Assembly: GCF_024436055.1 (NCBI RefSeq)
Contig: NZ_JANFNH010000049.1
Location: 1 to 56,315, forward strand
Length of the DNA stretch: 56,315 bases
From: Streptantibioticus rubrisoli
GTDB lineage: Bacteria; Actinomycetota; Actinomycetes; Streptomycetales; Streptomycetaceae
Direction: 5' to 3'
Shown here in pieces: positions 15,316-23,236 of the stretch (position 1 is its first letter; each line of letters starts with the position of its first letter). The translations under genes were made by a program, and so were the position numbers. The notes beneath the pieces were generated by a model. It was given only the letters and a program-made list of their open reading frames with translations. It had not been told where the DNA came from and made no database searches.

Positions 15316-15344
15316 GGCCGGAGCCATTCGAGCTGGCTCCGGCC
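15316..15344 (+). terminator. Intra-operon hairpin with the attcgagct loop
   Basis: GGCCGGAGCC (15316-15325) pairs with GGCTCCGGCC (15335-15344) around the same 9-base loop, attcgagct, as the terminator at 603-639. It lies between two genes on the same strand, so it may attenuate rather than end transcription. Confidence 0.75.
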
Positions 15345-15373
15345 GCCGCCAACTCCCCTTCCGAAAGGACCCG

Positions 15374-15733
15374 ATGAGCACCACCGACCCCTTCGCCCTG
15401 CTGCGCGCGACCGCCGCCGTCCAGCGCCTGGACGAGGAGCTGACCGTCCGCCCCGGCGACCGCCGACGCGAGCGCGCGTACCTGGTGCACCGCGCCGCCC
15501 TCGCCGACCGCGCCGTGCCCGCCCTCGCCGAGGTCGAGGACCCGGCGACCAGCGAGCAGGACGCCGAGGACACCGCCCGCCGCCTGCTGGAGCACGACCG
15601 CGCCCACGCCACCGGCCGCGGCCCCGTGCCGGCCGCCGACACCCGATGGGACACCGACGCCCGCGGCTACGCCCGCCAGGAGCACGCCGCCGCCGTCCTC
15701 GACGAGCACGACCAGGAGCACGCCCGTGGTTGA
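15374..15733 (+). CDS. Hypothetical 119-aa protein
   Basis: AAGGAC lies 4 bases before the ATG. The product is rich in Ala, Arg and Asp, predicted almost wholly helical (for example RRRERAYLVHRAALADRAV and DTARRLLEHDRAHATG), with no recognised domain. It overlaps the next gene by 8 bases, so the two are co-translated. It may be a small accessory or structural protein of the replication/conserved block. Confidence 0.65.
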   Translation: MSTTDPFALLRATAAVQRLDEELTVRPGDRRRERAYLVHRAALADRAVPALAEVEDPATSEQDAEDTARRLLEHDRAHATGRGPVPAADTRWDTDARGYARQEHAAAVLDEHDQEHARG

Positions 15734-16463
15734 GCTGCAGATGAGCGAGGAGGTCCGCGCGCTGCTCGGTCCCGAGGGCCTCGCCCGCGCCGCCGAGGTG
15801 TCCCTGGCCGACGGCCGGTGCGTCGCCTGCAGCCGGCCGCTGGACGGCACGGTGCACATGGTGGTGCGCACGAACGGGTCCTTCACCCACGTCGTCTACG
15901 TCCACGCCGGATGCGGCCCCTCCGAGGTCATCCAGATGGGCCCCGACTTCGCCCCGGCCACGCCCGCCGACGGCTACGACATGACGATGACCGCCGCCGT
16001 CCTCGACCACGGCGGCGCCGACCTGCCGGTCCTGGTCGCCGAGACCGTCGGCAAGGCGTACATCGTCAACGACGGCCCCGGCGAGCTGACCAACGTGGTC
16101 GCCAGCCACCTACTGGGCCAGGGCTTCCACCTGGTCAACCGGCTACGCCAGGCCCCGCCGCAGGTCGCCGAGTGGGTCGGCGTGCTGCTGCTCGGTCACG
16201 GCCCGGCCGGCGAGGACGGGCTGCTGGTCCTCGACCCCGACGGCGGGCAGTTCTACACCGGGGCCGTAGACCTCCCCGACGGCTGGCTCACCCAGGCCGC
16301 CCGCTACGGCTGGGCCGTGCTCTACGTCGGCAACGCCGGTGGACTCCACCCCCGCGCCCACGACGCCAAGGCCACCGCCAGGGCACTGCGCACCGCCGCC
16401 CAGGCCGGGCAGCTGGTCGGCGCCCGCATCGCCGTCGGCACCCCCGGGCCCGCCCAGGCATAG
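15726..16463 (+). CDS. Conserved plasmid protein with Cys-x2-Cys and two HxxxC-like elements
   Basis: Starts at GTG 15726 (or ATG 15741) overlapping the previous gene. The 245-aa protein has a CVACSRPLDG motif near residue 32 and HAGCGP near 57, which may bind zinc, then an alternating strand-helix fold with hydrophobic patches (VGVLLLGHGP near 155, DGWLTQAARYGWAVLYVGNA near 183). I do not recognise a family. It is the last gene of the 14.1-16.5 kb group and is followed by a hairpin terminator. Confidence 0.65.
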   Translation: MVELQMSEEVRALLGPEGLARAAEVSLADGRCVACSRPLDGTVHMVVRTNGSFTHVVYVHAGCGPSEVIQMGPDFAPATPADGYDMTMTAAVLDHGGADLPVLVAETVGKAYIVNDGPGELTNVVASHLLGQGFHLVNRLRQAPPQVAEWVGVLLLGHGPAGEDGLLVLDPDGGQFYTGAVDLPDGWLTQAARYGWAVLYVGNAGGLHPRAHDAKATARALRTAAQAGQLVGARIAVGTPGPAQA

Positions 16464-16482
16464 CCGCTTCCCGCCCCGCCGC

Positions 16483-16517
16483 CAGTGCGCCGAGACCACC
16501 CCGGTCCCGGCGCACTG
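16483..16517 (+). terminator. Hairpin terminator
   Basis: CAGTGCGCCG (16483-16492) pairs with CGGCGCACTG (16508-16517); inner bases GACC/GGTC extend the stem with one mismatch. It is 20 bases after the stop of the preceding gene. Confidence 0.75.
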
Positions 16518-17599
16518 TGCTGCTGTCCGCCGGGGTTTTGGGACTTTTGAGACCGCCCGACTCGCCCGCGCGCGAAGCAGCCCCGCGGCACCGGGTCCGC
16601 CCCCCCGGTCCGGTGCCCCACGAGGCACGCTCCCCTTCCGCGCCAACTTGCTCGCCGCCGCGCGGCAGGACCGCCAGTCACCCAAATTTGGGTGACTGGC
16701 AGCAGCCGCCGCGGGCCACCGCCAACGAACGCCGGGCGCCTCAGCCGCGGTCGGATTTATGAAACCGGCCCAGGTCAGCACCCCCGCACCGGCCCGGCGA
16801 CGGCCGCCCGGCACGGGCCCGGGTCACAGAGAACGCCTCCGGCAGGCCCTCGCTCCGAGGGGGCGGAGAGAACGCCGTCGGCCGCGGCCCGGTGGGGAGC
16901 TGGGGTCAAGGTTGGGTCGCGGCGCGCTCCCTCGACGACCGGGCCCCGGAGGGTGCCACAGGAACCCCGTCCACTGCGAGGACGCCGCCGGCGCCGCAAG
17001 CGGTCGCGCGAGCGCGATCCCCTCCGCTCCCGGGAACCCTGCGGCAGCGCTGCGCGCGCCCGACCGACGAGGGAGCACCCCGCTCCGGCCCGAGGCATGG
17101 CGCGGGCCCCGGGGAGGGCCGCCCAGGGTCCGTAATCCTCCGTGGCCCGCAGCGTGCGCGGCTGCAGGTGCTTCGGGCTGGAAAAGACGGCCAGCGGCGG
17201 AGGGAGGGGGGTCGGTGGCGGACCGATCGCCGCCTGCCCGGCCGGAGCGGGGCCGCCCGCCGTACTCCCGCCGTCGCGCATGACGGGCGCGCGAGGAGAC
17301 CGCACCGCCCGGCCGTGGCCGACGGGGAGCAGCTGCTGCCGCGCAGTGGTGACCGGCCGGTGAGGTCGCTCCGCGTCGGCCCGGGTCTCGCTGTGGCCGA
17401 GGAGCGTGTCGTCAGTGGTCGGCCCGGCCCGTCGAGGACCCACCGCCCAAGGCCCGTGCCACCAAGAGCCCCGCCCGCAGCGCCCGGGGCGAGGACGTGA
17501 CACCCCAAGCGGTCGCCACGACCGGCGATCGTACGGCCGCGATCATGCCGACACCCCTAAAACATTGCGTTTCATTGCATCACTCTGTAATGAAATGCA
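16518..17599. other. Gene-poor, extremely GC-rich stretch
   Basis: About 1.1 kb without a frame I can support. Long open frames exist on both strands but have unusual composition (very high Pro, Arg and Gly on both strands at once) and no ribosome binding site or domain. The stretch contains one copy of the 20-bp plasmid palindrome (16673-16700). The right end turns AT-rich and carries the promoter of the gene at 17666. It could hold a structured RNA, centromere or antisense control region, but I could not recognise one. Confidence 0.5.
16673..16700. repeat. Plasmid palindrome, copy 1 (28-bp perfect palindrome)
   Basis: Contains the 20-base core GTCACCCAAATTTGGGTGAC, here extended by 4 matching bases on each side. 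The same core occurs at 23126-23145, 33293-33312 and 33599-33618. It lies in a gene-free stretch. Confidence 0.9.
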
Positions 17600-17629
17600 T
17601 TGACGAAATGCAATGCAATGCATTAGACT
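17600..17629 (+). promoter_or_regulatory. Strong sigma-70-type promoter inside AT-rich repeats
   Basis: TTGACG (17600-17605) and TAGACT (17624-17629) are separated by 18 bases and lie 37 bases before the start codon of the gene at 17666. The spacer and flanks are made of repeated ATGCAATG/AATGCATT units (for example ATTGCATCAC, ATGAAATGCAT, ATGCAATGCAATGCAT from 17570 to 17623), so a repressor probably binds here. Confidence 0.65.
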
Positions 17630-17665
17630 GGAATCCTGAACAACTCACCACGAAGGGGGCACAGG

Positions 17666-18856
17666 ATGGGACTGCGGGACGAGAGCCAGCACCTCCGGCG
17701 CAGCGACGGCACCACCGCCCGCCGGCCGCTCCAGGACACCGGCTGGGGACCGGAGCGCGCCGCCCGCTACGCCGCTCGATGCGAGCGCTACGTCGACATC
17801 GAGCGGCTGCAGCTGCGTGCGCACGGCCGCGCCGCGGTCCGCCTGGACTTCCCCTACGCCACCGGCCGCGGTCCGCAGCGCGCCGAGGCCGCCCACACCG
17901 TCGGCGTCCGCTTCGGCGTTGAGGTCCGCAGGCTCGACCGAGCCGGGCGAGCGCTGCGGGTCACCGGCCCCGCCGAGGAAGTGGCCCGCTACGCCGCCGC
18001 ACTCCCCCGCGTCCTGGACCACGCCGAGCAGCTGGCCAGCTGGGCCGCCCGCATGTACGGCGAGTGCGCCCGCCGGCCCCAGCACGCCGACTACTTCGAG
18101 GCCCTGGGCACAGCTGGGCGCCGGGCCGCCGCCGCTTACTTCCGTGCCGTCGCCTTCCGCCGGATTGTCGAGGTCCTGGCCGGGCCGCAGGACGTCGTCG
18201 TGCCCGAGGTCGACCCCGCTCTGCCCCTGTGGGAGCAGGCCGAGACCCTCGCCGGAGTTCTCGGCGAGTACGGGTGGGTCGAGATCCGCGACGCCTACGA
18301 CCCAGCCGCCGCCCTGCAGCTGCTCGACGCCGCCGAGCGGATCGAGGCCCCGGCCGCGCGCTGGCCGGTCGCCGCCGCGCACGGCGAGCAGCTGGCCCTG
18401 TTCGACGGCACCTCCCCCGCCGCGGCCGGGCCGGTCGTCGTCATCCCCTGCTCCGGCCCGAAGTTGGACCACGCGGCCCCGGCCGGGAAGCTGTACGTCG
18501 GCAGGCTGCACACGCACGCCCGCCGGACCGCCGACGCCCTCACCGCCCGCGGCGGCACCGTCCTGGTGCTCAGTGCGCTGCACGGTTTCCTGCCGTTGGA
18601 CCAGGTCATCGAGCCGTACGACCACACATGGGAAGACGTCGGCAGCGTCACCGTGGAGGAACTGCGCGCCCAGGCCGCCGAGCTGGGGCTGACCGACGCC
18701 GAGGTCGTGCTGCTCACCCCTGAGAAGTACACCCAGCGCGCCGCCGCGGTCTGGCCGCACGCCCGCACCCCGCTGGCCCACCTGGGCATCGGTCGGCAGC
18801 GCGGCAGGCTGACCGCCATGCGGGAGAGCGCCGACCAGTACACCACCGCCGCGTGA
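17666..18856 (+). CDS. DUF6884-like protein with an N-terminal helical domain
   Basis: A strong AAGGGGG site precedes the ATG. The 396-aa protein has a helical N-terminal half of unknown role (about 1-250). The C-terminal part (about 253-390) carries VVVIPCSGPKLDHAAPAGKLY, then VLVLSALHGFLPLDQVIEPYD (about 292-313) and TVEELRAQA, the pattern of DUF6884, a domain distantly related to the tRNA/DNA-guanine transglycosylase fold and found in plasmids and phages. A Cys and the LSALHG loop are conserved. It might edit or recognise modified bases. The promoter with repeated ATGCAATG elements upstream suggests repression. I am moderately sure of the domain call but not of the reaction. Confidence 0.7.
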   Translation: MGLRDESQHLRRSDGTTARRPLQDTGWGPERAARYAARCERYVDIERLQLRAHGRAAVRLDFPYATGRGPQRAEAAHTVGVRFGVEVRRLDRAGRALRVTGPAEEVARYAAALPRVLDHAEQLASWAARMYGECARRPQHADYFEALGTAGRRAAAAYFRAVAFRRIVEVLAGPQDVVVPEVDPALPLWEQAETLAGVLGEYGWVEIRDAYDPAAALQLLDAAERIEAPAARWPVAAAHGEQLALFDGTSPAAAGPVVVIPCSGPKLDHAAPAGKLYVGRLHTHARRTADALTARGGTVLVLSALHGFLPLDQVIEPYDHTWEDVGSVTVEELRAQAAELGLTDAEVVLLTPEKYTQRAAAVWPHARTPLAHLGIGRQRGRLTAMRESADQYTTAA

Positions 18857-18888
18857 GCCGTCGTCCGGCACACGCACCCGTCCCCGGA

Positions 18889-18919
18889 TACGGCACGCTG
18901 TCGACCGCAGCGTGCCGTA
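18889..18919 (+). terminator. Hairpin (terminator or leader structure)
   Basis: TACGGCACGCTG (18889-18900) pairs exactly with CAGCGTGCCGTA (18908-18919) around a 7-base loop. It lies between the gene ending at 18856 and the one starting at 18952, both on the plus strand. Confidence 0.75.
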
Positions 18920-18951
18920 CCGACCGCACCGCCCCGTAGGAGTTCTTCCAG

Positions 18952-20082
18952 ATGAGCGAGCAGCCGACCGAGCAGACCGTCGAGGCAGAGAAGGCGCCCC
19001 AGTGCCGGTTCCCGGGGTGCACCGAGCGGCCGGTCCCCAAGGACCCCACGGTGACCGGCCCCGCGCCGAAGTACTGCGCCAACCCAGACCACACCCCGAT
19101 GAGCGCGTACCGGGCCAAGCAGCAGAAGAAGACCGGCGACACCGCGCCCGCACCCGTGAAGGAGCAGGCCAGCGACCAGATCGTGAGCGACGCAGCCCGG
19201 ACCGCCGGAATCGTCCAGGGCACGGTGCTGGAGAAGGTCGAACAGCTGCAGCTGGAGCTGGCGCGGTACCTGGAGCTGCTGAAGACCGTCACGGACCCGG
19301 ATGCCGCCGAGGCCCAGGTCGCCGCAGCCGAGGCCCGCGCGGACGCCCGGGTCGCCGAGTTCCGCGAGGCAGCGACCGCCGAGCGCGGCCGGCGGGAGAC
19401 AGCCGAGCGGCTGGCCGCGGCTGCCGAGGAGGCGAAGGAAGCCGCCGAAGAGGCCGCGGACCAGGCCATCACAGAACTGGAGGAGGCCAAGGCCAAGTTC
19501 GAGGCGGAGACCGAGCGCATCCACACGGAAGCCGACGAACAGATCACTGCGGCCCAGGCCGAGGCCCGGCAAACCCGCACGGACGCCGAGGCAGCCATCG
19601 AGCAGGCCCAGGCCGAAGCCGAGCAGAAGGCCACCGCCGCCCAGGCCGAGGCGGACAAGCGCGTCCGGGAGGCCCAGGAGGCAGCCGGGAAGGCCGAGGT
19701 GGAAGCCCGGCGCAAGGTCGAGGCGATGGAGAAGACCGTCACCCAGGCCGAGGCCGCCGCCGAGCAGGCAAAGACGGAGGCCGCCCAGGCGCAGGCCGCA
19801 GCCGACAAGCGGGCCCAGAACGCCGAGGAGGCAGCCAACAAGGCCAAGGTCGAGGCTGCGGCCCAGGTCGACGCCGCCGACAAGCTGGTCGGCGAGCTGC
19901 GCGACGCCCTGGAGCGGATCCGCGAGGACGCCAAGGGCTACCGCGAGCGTGCCACCGAGCTGGAGACCCGGCTCGACCAGGTGCGTACCGAGCTGGACAC
20001 CGCCCTCACCGAGAAGCGGGCCGCCCAAGACGAGGCCCGCGACGCCCGCCAGCAGCTGCAAGACCAAGGCCGGAGGAAGTAG
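18952..20082 (+). CDS. Alanine-rich coiled-coil protein with N-terminal zinc-binding motif (KfrA-like layout)
   Basis: AGGAG lies about 9 bases upstream of ATG. The 376-aa protein has an N-terminal Cys motif (CRFPGCTERPV, residues 17-27, and KYCANPDH, 40-47), then a linker, then an unbroken alanine/glutamate/lysine-rich coiled coil from about residue 100 to 365 with repeated EAxAExAKxEAxxA units. This resembles KfrA-type proteins of plasmids, which bind DNA with their N-terminus and form a filament-like coiled coil that helps plasmid stability. Whether the Cys motif binds zinc or DNA is unknown. It heads a plus-strand operon with the next two genes. Confidence 0.7.
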   Translation: MSEQPTEQTVEAEKAPQCRFPGCTERPVPKDPTVTGPAPKYCANPDHTPMSAYRAKQQKKTGDTAPAPVKEQASDQIVSDAARTAGIVQGTVLEKVEQLQLELARYLELLKTVTDPDAAEAQVAAAEARADARVAEFREAATAERGRRETAERLAAAAEEAKEAAEEAADQAITELEEAKAKFEAETERIHTEADEQITAAQAEARQTRTDAEAAIEQAQAEAEQKATAAQAEADKRVREAQEAAGKAEVEARRKVEAMEKTVTQAEAAAEQAKTEAAQAQAAADKRAQNAEEAANKAKVEAAAQVDAADKLVGELRDALERIREDAKGYRERATELETRLDQVRTELDTALTEKRAAQDEARDARQQLQDQGRRK

Positions 20083-20085
20083 CCC

Positions 20086-20469
20086 GTGCCCGCCGCCTTA
20101 CTCGCCGCCGCAATCTGCGCGGCCCTGCTCGCTGCGGTGCTGGCGACTTGCCGCCGCATACGCCACCACCGCGCCGAGCGCGCCCGGCGCACCGCCGCTG
20201 AGCACCGCCACCGCCAGTTGGTCAACGCCGCCGACCAGGCCATCAGCACGGCCGTCCGCGCCAGCCTCGCCGAGCTGGCCGCCGCCCCGGCCGCCGAGCC
20301 GCCCCTGCGCGTCAACGTCGCCGACGTCCTAGACCGCGCCCGCTCCGACTTCAACCTGCAGATCACCCGGGCCGAGGCCGCCACCATGCTGCGGCACCGG
20401 CTGGAGTTCCGCGGCCACGCCACCTTCGGCGCGGTCGTCACCGACGCCTACGAGGAGCCGCAGCAGTGA
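20086..20469 (+). CDS. Small membrane-anchored helical protein
   Basis: Begins with GTG 3 bases after the previous stop. The 127-aa product has an N-terminal membrane helix (about residues 3-21, ALLAAAICAALLAAVLATC), followed by a highly basic RRIRHHRAERARR turn that would stay in the cytoplasm, and then a soluble helical domain. No family recognised. It overlaps the next gene by 4 bases, so it is part of the same operon as the coiled-coil protein. Confidence 0.65.
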   Translation: MPAALLAAAICAALLAAVLATCRRIRHHRAERARRTAAEHRHRQLVNAADQAISTAVRASLAELAAAPAAEPPLRVNVADVLDRARSDFNLQITRAEAATMLRHRLEFRGHATFGAVVTDAYEEPQQ

Positions 20470-21392
20470 AGTTCCGCCTTCCCTTCCGCCACCGCACCGC
20501 CCCGGCCGCCGCCGACACCGGCCCCGCGTGGGAGCAGCCCGGCCACTTCAAATCCGGCGACACCGTCCACATGCCGCCCGACTCGGTCCGCGAAACCGTT
20601 GTGTGGGTCGAGGGAGACCTGGTCGGCGTCGAATTCCATCCCCGTTTCGGCCCCTCCAGCGTCGGGACGTCCGATGTCCGCCACCTGGAGGGCTGCGAGC
20701 CCTGCATGGTCGACGCCCGCCGCCAGGGCGAGGAGGAGCAGGCCCGCGAGGAGACCTACTGGGCACAGTGGCCCGATGAAGACCGGGACCTGTACGACCG
20801 TGTGATGGAAGGCAGGGTCGTCGTCGGCGACCGCCCCCGCCGCTACCGCTTCGGCGACCGCACCCCGGTACGTGAGTGGATGCGCACCGAGCTGGACGGT
20901 CACCTGCTCGACGACGAGATGCCCAGCCTGACCATGGGGCGGATCTGGGACCCGGTGGACTGGCCGCGTCTCGAACGGGAGTACGGCGACGACGGGCTGA
21001 CCATCATTAACCCGTGGGAGACCGTCCTGTGGCCGACGATCAGGTCCGCCTTCGTCGTCCTGCAGCAGGCGGGCTACTCCCCGGCCCTTGACGCCAGCGT
21101 GGAGATGGACCGGCTCGACGACGGCACGATCGGCGCCGAGGTCATCGTCTCCGCCCTCATGGTGGACGGCCCCATCGACGCCGACACCTACGGCCAGGCC
21201 GTCGCCCTGCTCGGCGACGCCACCGAGTTCCCCCACACCTGGCTGCGCTACGAGTCCTATCCGGACCGGCCTGGCCGCGACCTCAGCCAGCCCTACCAAC
21301 CCGACGAACGCAATGTCACCGGGTGGAACTGGTCCGGTGGCGACTGGATGGGCACCTTCAACCCGCCCGCTCAGGAGACGACCTCGCACTGA
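20466..21392 (+). CDS. Conserved hypothetical 308-aa protein
   Basis: The GTG start overlaps the previous stop (GTGA). The product has a basic N-terminus, an SGDTVHMPPDSVRETVVWVEGDLVGVEF beta-rich segment (about residues 30-57), a CEPCMVDARRQ motif (about 77-87), long acidic helices in the middle and a Trp-rich C-terminus (GWNWSGGDWMG). I do not recognise a family. The first domain looks like a small beta-barrel, common in nucleic-acid-binding or regulatory proteins. Confidence 0.6.
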   Translation: MKFRLPFRHRTAPAAADTGPAWEQPGHFKSGDTVHMPPDSVRETVVWVEGDLVGVEFHPRFGPSSVGTSDVRHLEGCEPCMVDARRQGEEEQAREETYWAQWPDEDRDLYDRVMEGRVVVGDRPRRYRFGDRTPVREWMRTELDGHLLDDEMPSLTMGRIWDPVDWPRLEREYGDDGLTIINPWETVLWPTIRSAFVVLQQAGYSPALDASVEMDRLDDGTIGAEVIVSALMVDGPIDADTYGQAVALLGDATEFPHTWLRYESYPDRPGRDLSQPYQPDERNVTGWNWSGGDWMGTFNPPAQETTSH

Positions 21393-21463
21393 TGCCGTGT
21401 CAGTGCACGGCGCTACGGTCCCACCACAGGCCGTAACAGCCATACCAGGAGGGGGAGTTCACC

Positions 21464-22207
21464 ATGACCACCACACCAGGCCGCCGAGCCGGAGCCGGAG
21501 CCAGCGCCCAGCGGATCGCCGACGTCATGCGGACCGCCGAGCGCACCGAACAGCACCGCCGCGCCAAGACCGTCTTACCCGTCACCGCCGCAGCCGCCGC
21601 CGTCCTCGGCTACGCCGCAGCCGTGGCCACCACGCTGTGGCCCGCCGGAGTCGTCGTCGGCCTGGGCGTCGTCGCCTACGGGCTGCGCCGGGTCTACCGG
21701 CGCAGCGCGAACTCCTGGGCGACCGGCGCGGCCGGCGAAGTGCGCACCGCCCACCTGCTCGCCCCGCTGTCCCGCCGCGGCTACATCGTGCTGCACGACC
21801 GGGCCGTACCGTCGAGCCGGGCAAACTTAGATCATCTGGTCGCGGGCCCGGCGGGCGTGTTCTACATCGACACCAAGAACTGGCGCTCGAAGACCGCCCG
21901 CGTCACGGTCACCGGCGGTCTGCTGCGCTACGGCCGCTACGACAAGACCCGCGAGCTGCAGACCGTGGTGTGGGAGGCCGAGCAGGCAGCCCGCGCCCTG
22001 AGCGTGCCGGTTCGGCCGATCATCGCCGTCCACGGCGCCAAGGTCCCGGCCCCACGAGGCCGCTTAGAACTGCACGGGGTGACCGTCGTCGAGGCCAGGC
22101 GACTGCGCGGTCTGATCCAGAGTCTGCCGCCGCAGCCCGGTTGGGACGCCGACCGCATCACCGCCGTGCAGCAGCTGGCCGAGCGGACGCTGCCGCCCGC
22201 CCGCTGA
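21464..22207 (+). CDS. NERD-domain (nuclease-related) membrane protein
   Basis: A GGAGGGGG site lies 9 bases before the ATG. The 247-aa protein has a basic N-terminus, two adjoining hydrophobic segments (about residues 38-60 and 62-76) and a NERD domain: GAAGEVRTAHLLAPL (about 88-102), ANLDHLVAGP with Asp123 and GVFYIDTKNW with Asp136 and Lys138, the D...DxK-like catalytic residues. NERD proteins are restriction-fold nucleases of unclear biology; membrane-attached ones are common in actinomycetes. A bidirectional terminator follows, shared with the convergent Mrr-like gene. Confidence 0.85.
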   Translation: MTTTPGRRAGAGASAQRIADVMRTAERTEQHRRAKTVLPVTAAAAAVLGYAAAVATTLWPAGVVVGLGVVAYGLRRVYRRSANSWATGAAGEVRTAHLLAPLSRRGYIVLHDRAVPSSRANLDHLVAGPAGVFYIDTKNWRSKTARVTVTGGLLRYGRYDKTRELQTVVWEAEQAARALSVPVRPIIAVHGAKVPAPRGRLELHGVTVVEARRLRGLIQSLPPQPGWDADRITAVQQLAERTLPPAR

Positions 22208-22221
22208 CCCACCGTCCGCAC

Positions 22222-22254
22222 AGCAAAGGGCCCGGCATCCGCCGGGCCCTTGCT
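22222..22254. terminator. Bidirectional terminator
   Basis: A stem of 14-15 bp (22222-22236 with 22241-22254, one mismatch) closes a 4-base loop and has A-rich and T-rich flanks on opposite strands. It lies between the convergent NERD gene and the Mrr-like gene. Confidence 0.85.
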
Positions 22255-22281
22255 CATTCGACGCGCTCGACCAGGCCGCGG

Positions 22282-23013
22282 TCAGTCCGCGTGGCCGAGG
22301 TCGAGCAGGTCCCACAAGTCCTCGCCCGCCGCCCACCGCTGCAGCAGGACACGGTCGACCAGGCGCACGCTGTTCCTCGCCGCCCAGACAACCCGCTCCC
22401 GAGGGAACGTGCCGGAGCAGACGATCAGCAGTAACGGCGCAGGCCCGCCCTCGCGTTCCGGCGGATCATCCGGCGCCGCGCTCACCGGCCGCAGCACCGC
22501 CGCCCCGCCGTGTCCGGCATCGTCGGCCCCGCGCTCGAACGCGCAGCCCATGCGCCGGGCGGCGCGTTCGCCGACCAGGTGCACCGCTCCCGCGTCGTTG
22601 ACCCGTACCCCCTTGGCCGTCCAGCCGTCGCGGACCAGGAGCCGGCCGACGATGTTGCGGAATCGCCGGTCGTCGGCCGCGTCGATGTCGGCGAGCGTGA
22701 AGCGCACCGCCGCCCGTTTCTTGCGGGCAGCCGCTTGACTGCGGCGCAGTACCAGGGCCCGCACGCCGTAGCCCAGCGCTGTGGCGGCCAGTAGCGCCGC
22801 CCACCAGCCGACCCGCGACCACAGCCAGACCAGCACGCACACGGGCAGCCCGATCGAGACGAGGACCACGGCGACCGCGGGGGCGACCTCCCACCACTCC
22901 GGGCCGTACTGCCCGGCCATGCGCAGCCGCAGGTCCTCACGTCGTCGCCAGGCGCGTCGTGTCCCCACCGGAGACCGGCGCAGCGGCCACACCTCGCTCA
23001 CCCCCACCACCAC
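22282..23013 (-). CDS. Membrane protein with a degenerate Mrr-like domain
   Basis: The 243-aa protein has two hydrophobic segments (about residues 43-65 and 68-85) and then the helix RFRNIVGRLLVRDGWTAKGV, which lines up with the Mrr-like nuclease at 8200-8901. However, the aspartate and QCK catalytic residues are replaced (GAVHL and GCAFER in their places). The end, LVDRVLLQRWAAGEDLWDLL, also matches that protein's tail. It may be a catalytically dead partner or decoy. The start is uncertain: GTG 23013 is used, but GTG codons downstream near VSEVW and MAGQYGPEW are also possible. It is divergent from the helix-turn-helix gene at 23237. Confidence 0.7.
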   Translation of the reverse strand: MVVGVSEVWPLRRSPVGTRRAWRRREDLRLRMAGQYGPEWWEVAPAVAVVLVSIGLPVCVLVWLWSRVGWWAALLAATALGYGVRALVLRRSQAAARKKRAAVRFTLADIDAADDRRFRNIVGRLLVRDGWTAKGVRVNDAGAVHLVGERAARRMGCAFERGADDAGHGGAAVLRPVSAAPDDPPEREGGPAPLLLIVCSGTFPRERVVWAARNSVRLVDRVLLQRWAAGEDLWDLLDLGHAD

Positions 23014-23096
23014 CCTTGCCCTGCCATGCGTGTGACCTCATGTCATATCTGCCCGCCCGCGAGCGCGTACAGCGGCACCGCCGCAGACCGGACAGC

Positions 23097-23118
23097 GGGC
23101 TAATAACAAGCCCTACGG
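23097..23118 (+). repeat. Dispersed 22-bp element, copy B
   Basis: GGGCTAATAACAAGCCCTACGG differs from copy A (minus strand of 13964-13985) at two positions. It is 7 bases upstream of the plasmid palindrome at 23126-23145. Confidence 0.75.
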
Positions 23119-23125
23119 GGTGCCG

Positions 23126-23145
23126 GTCACCCAAATTTGGGTGAC
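23126..23145. repeat. Plasmid palindrome, copy 2 (20 bp)
   Basis: Perfect palindrome GTCACCCAAATTTGGGTGAC in the intergenic region between the divergent genes at 23013 and 23237. Confidence 0.9.
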
Positions 23146-23182
23146 TCGCCAGCAGTCCGGTACGGAGCCGGAACTGGCCGTG

Positions 23183-23234
23183 CTGACAATCTGAGTTCCC
23201 CTGACAATCCGAGTTCACGTCAACTACAGTTGTC
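23183..23234 (+). promoter_or_regulatory. Operator-like repeats and leaderless promoter of the 23237 gene
   Basis: CTGACAATCTGAGTTCCC (23183-23200) is followed directly by CTGACAATCCGAGTTCAC (23201-23218), 16 of 18 bases the same. CAACTACAGTTG (23221-23232) is an inverted repeat that contains the -10 box TACAGT (23225-23230), 6 bases before the ATG. The CTGACAA half-site also occurs in the operator at 55008-55057. Confidence 0.65.
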
Positions 23235-23236
23235 GC

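Noticed and set aside
16692-17503. Long open frames on both strands of the gene-poor stretch
   Set aside because: Both strands are open at once, amino-acid composition is extreme in Pro/Arg/Gly, and no start signal or domain is seen.
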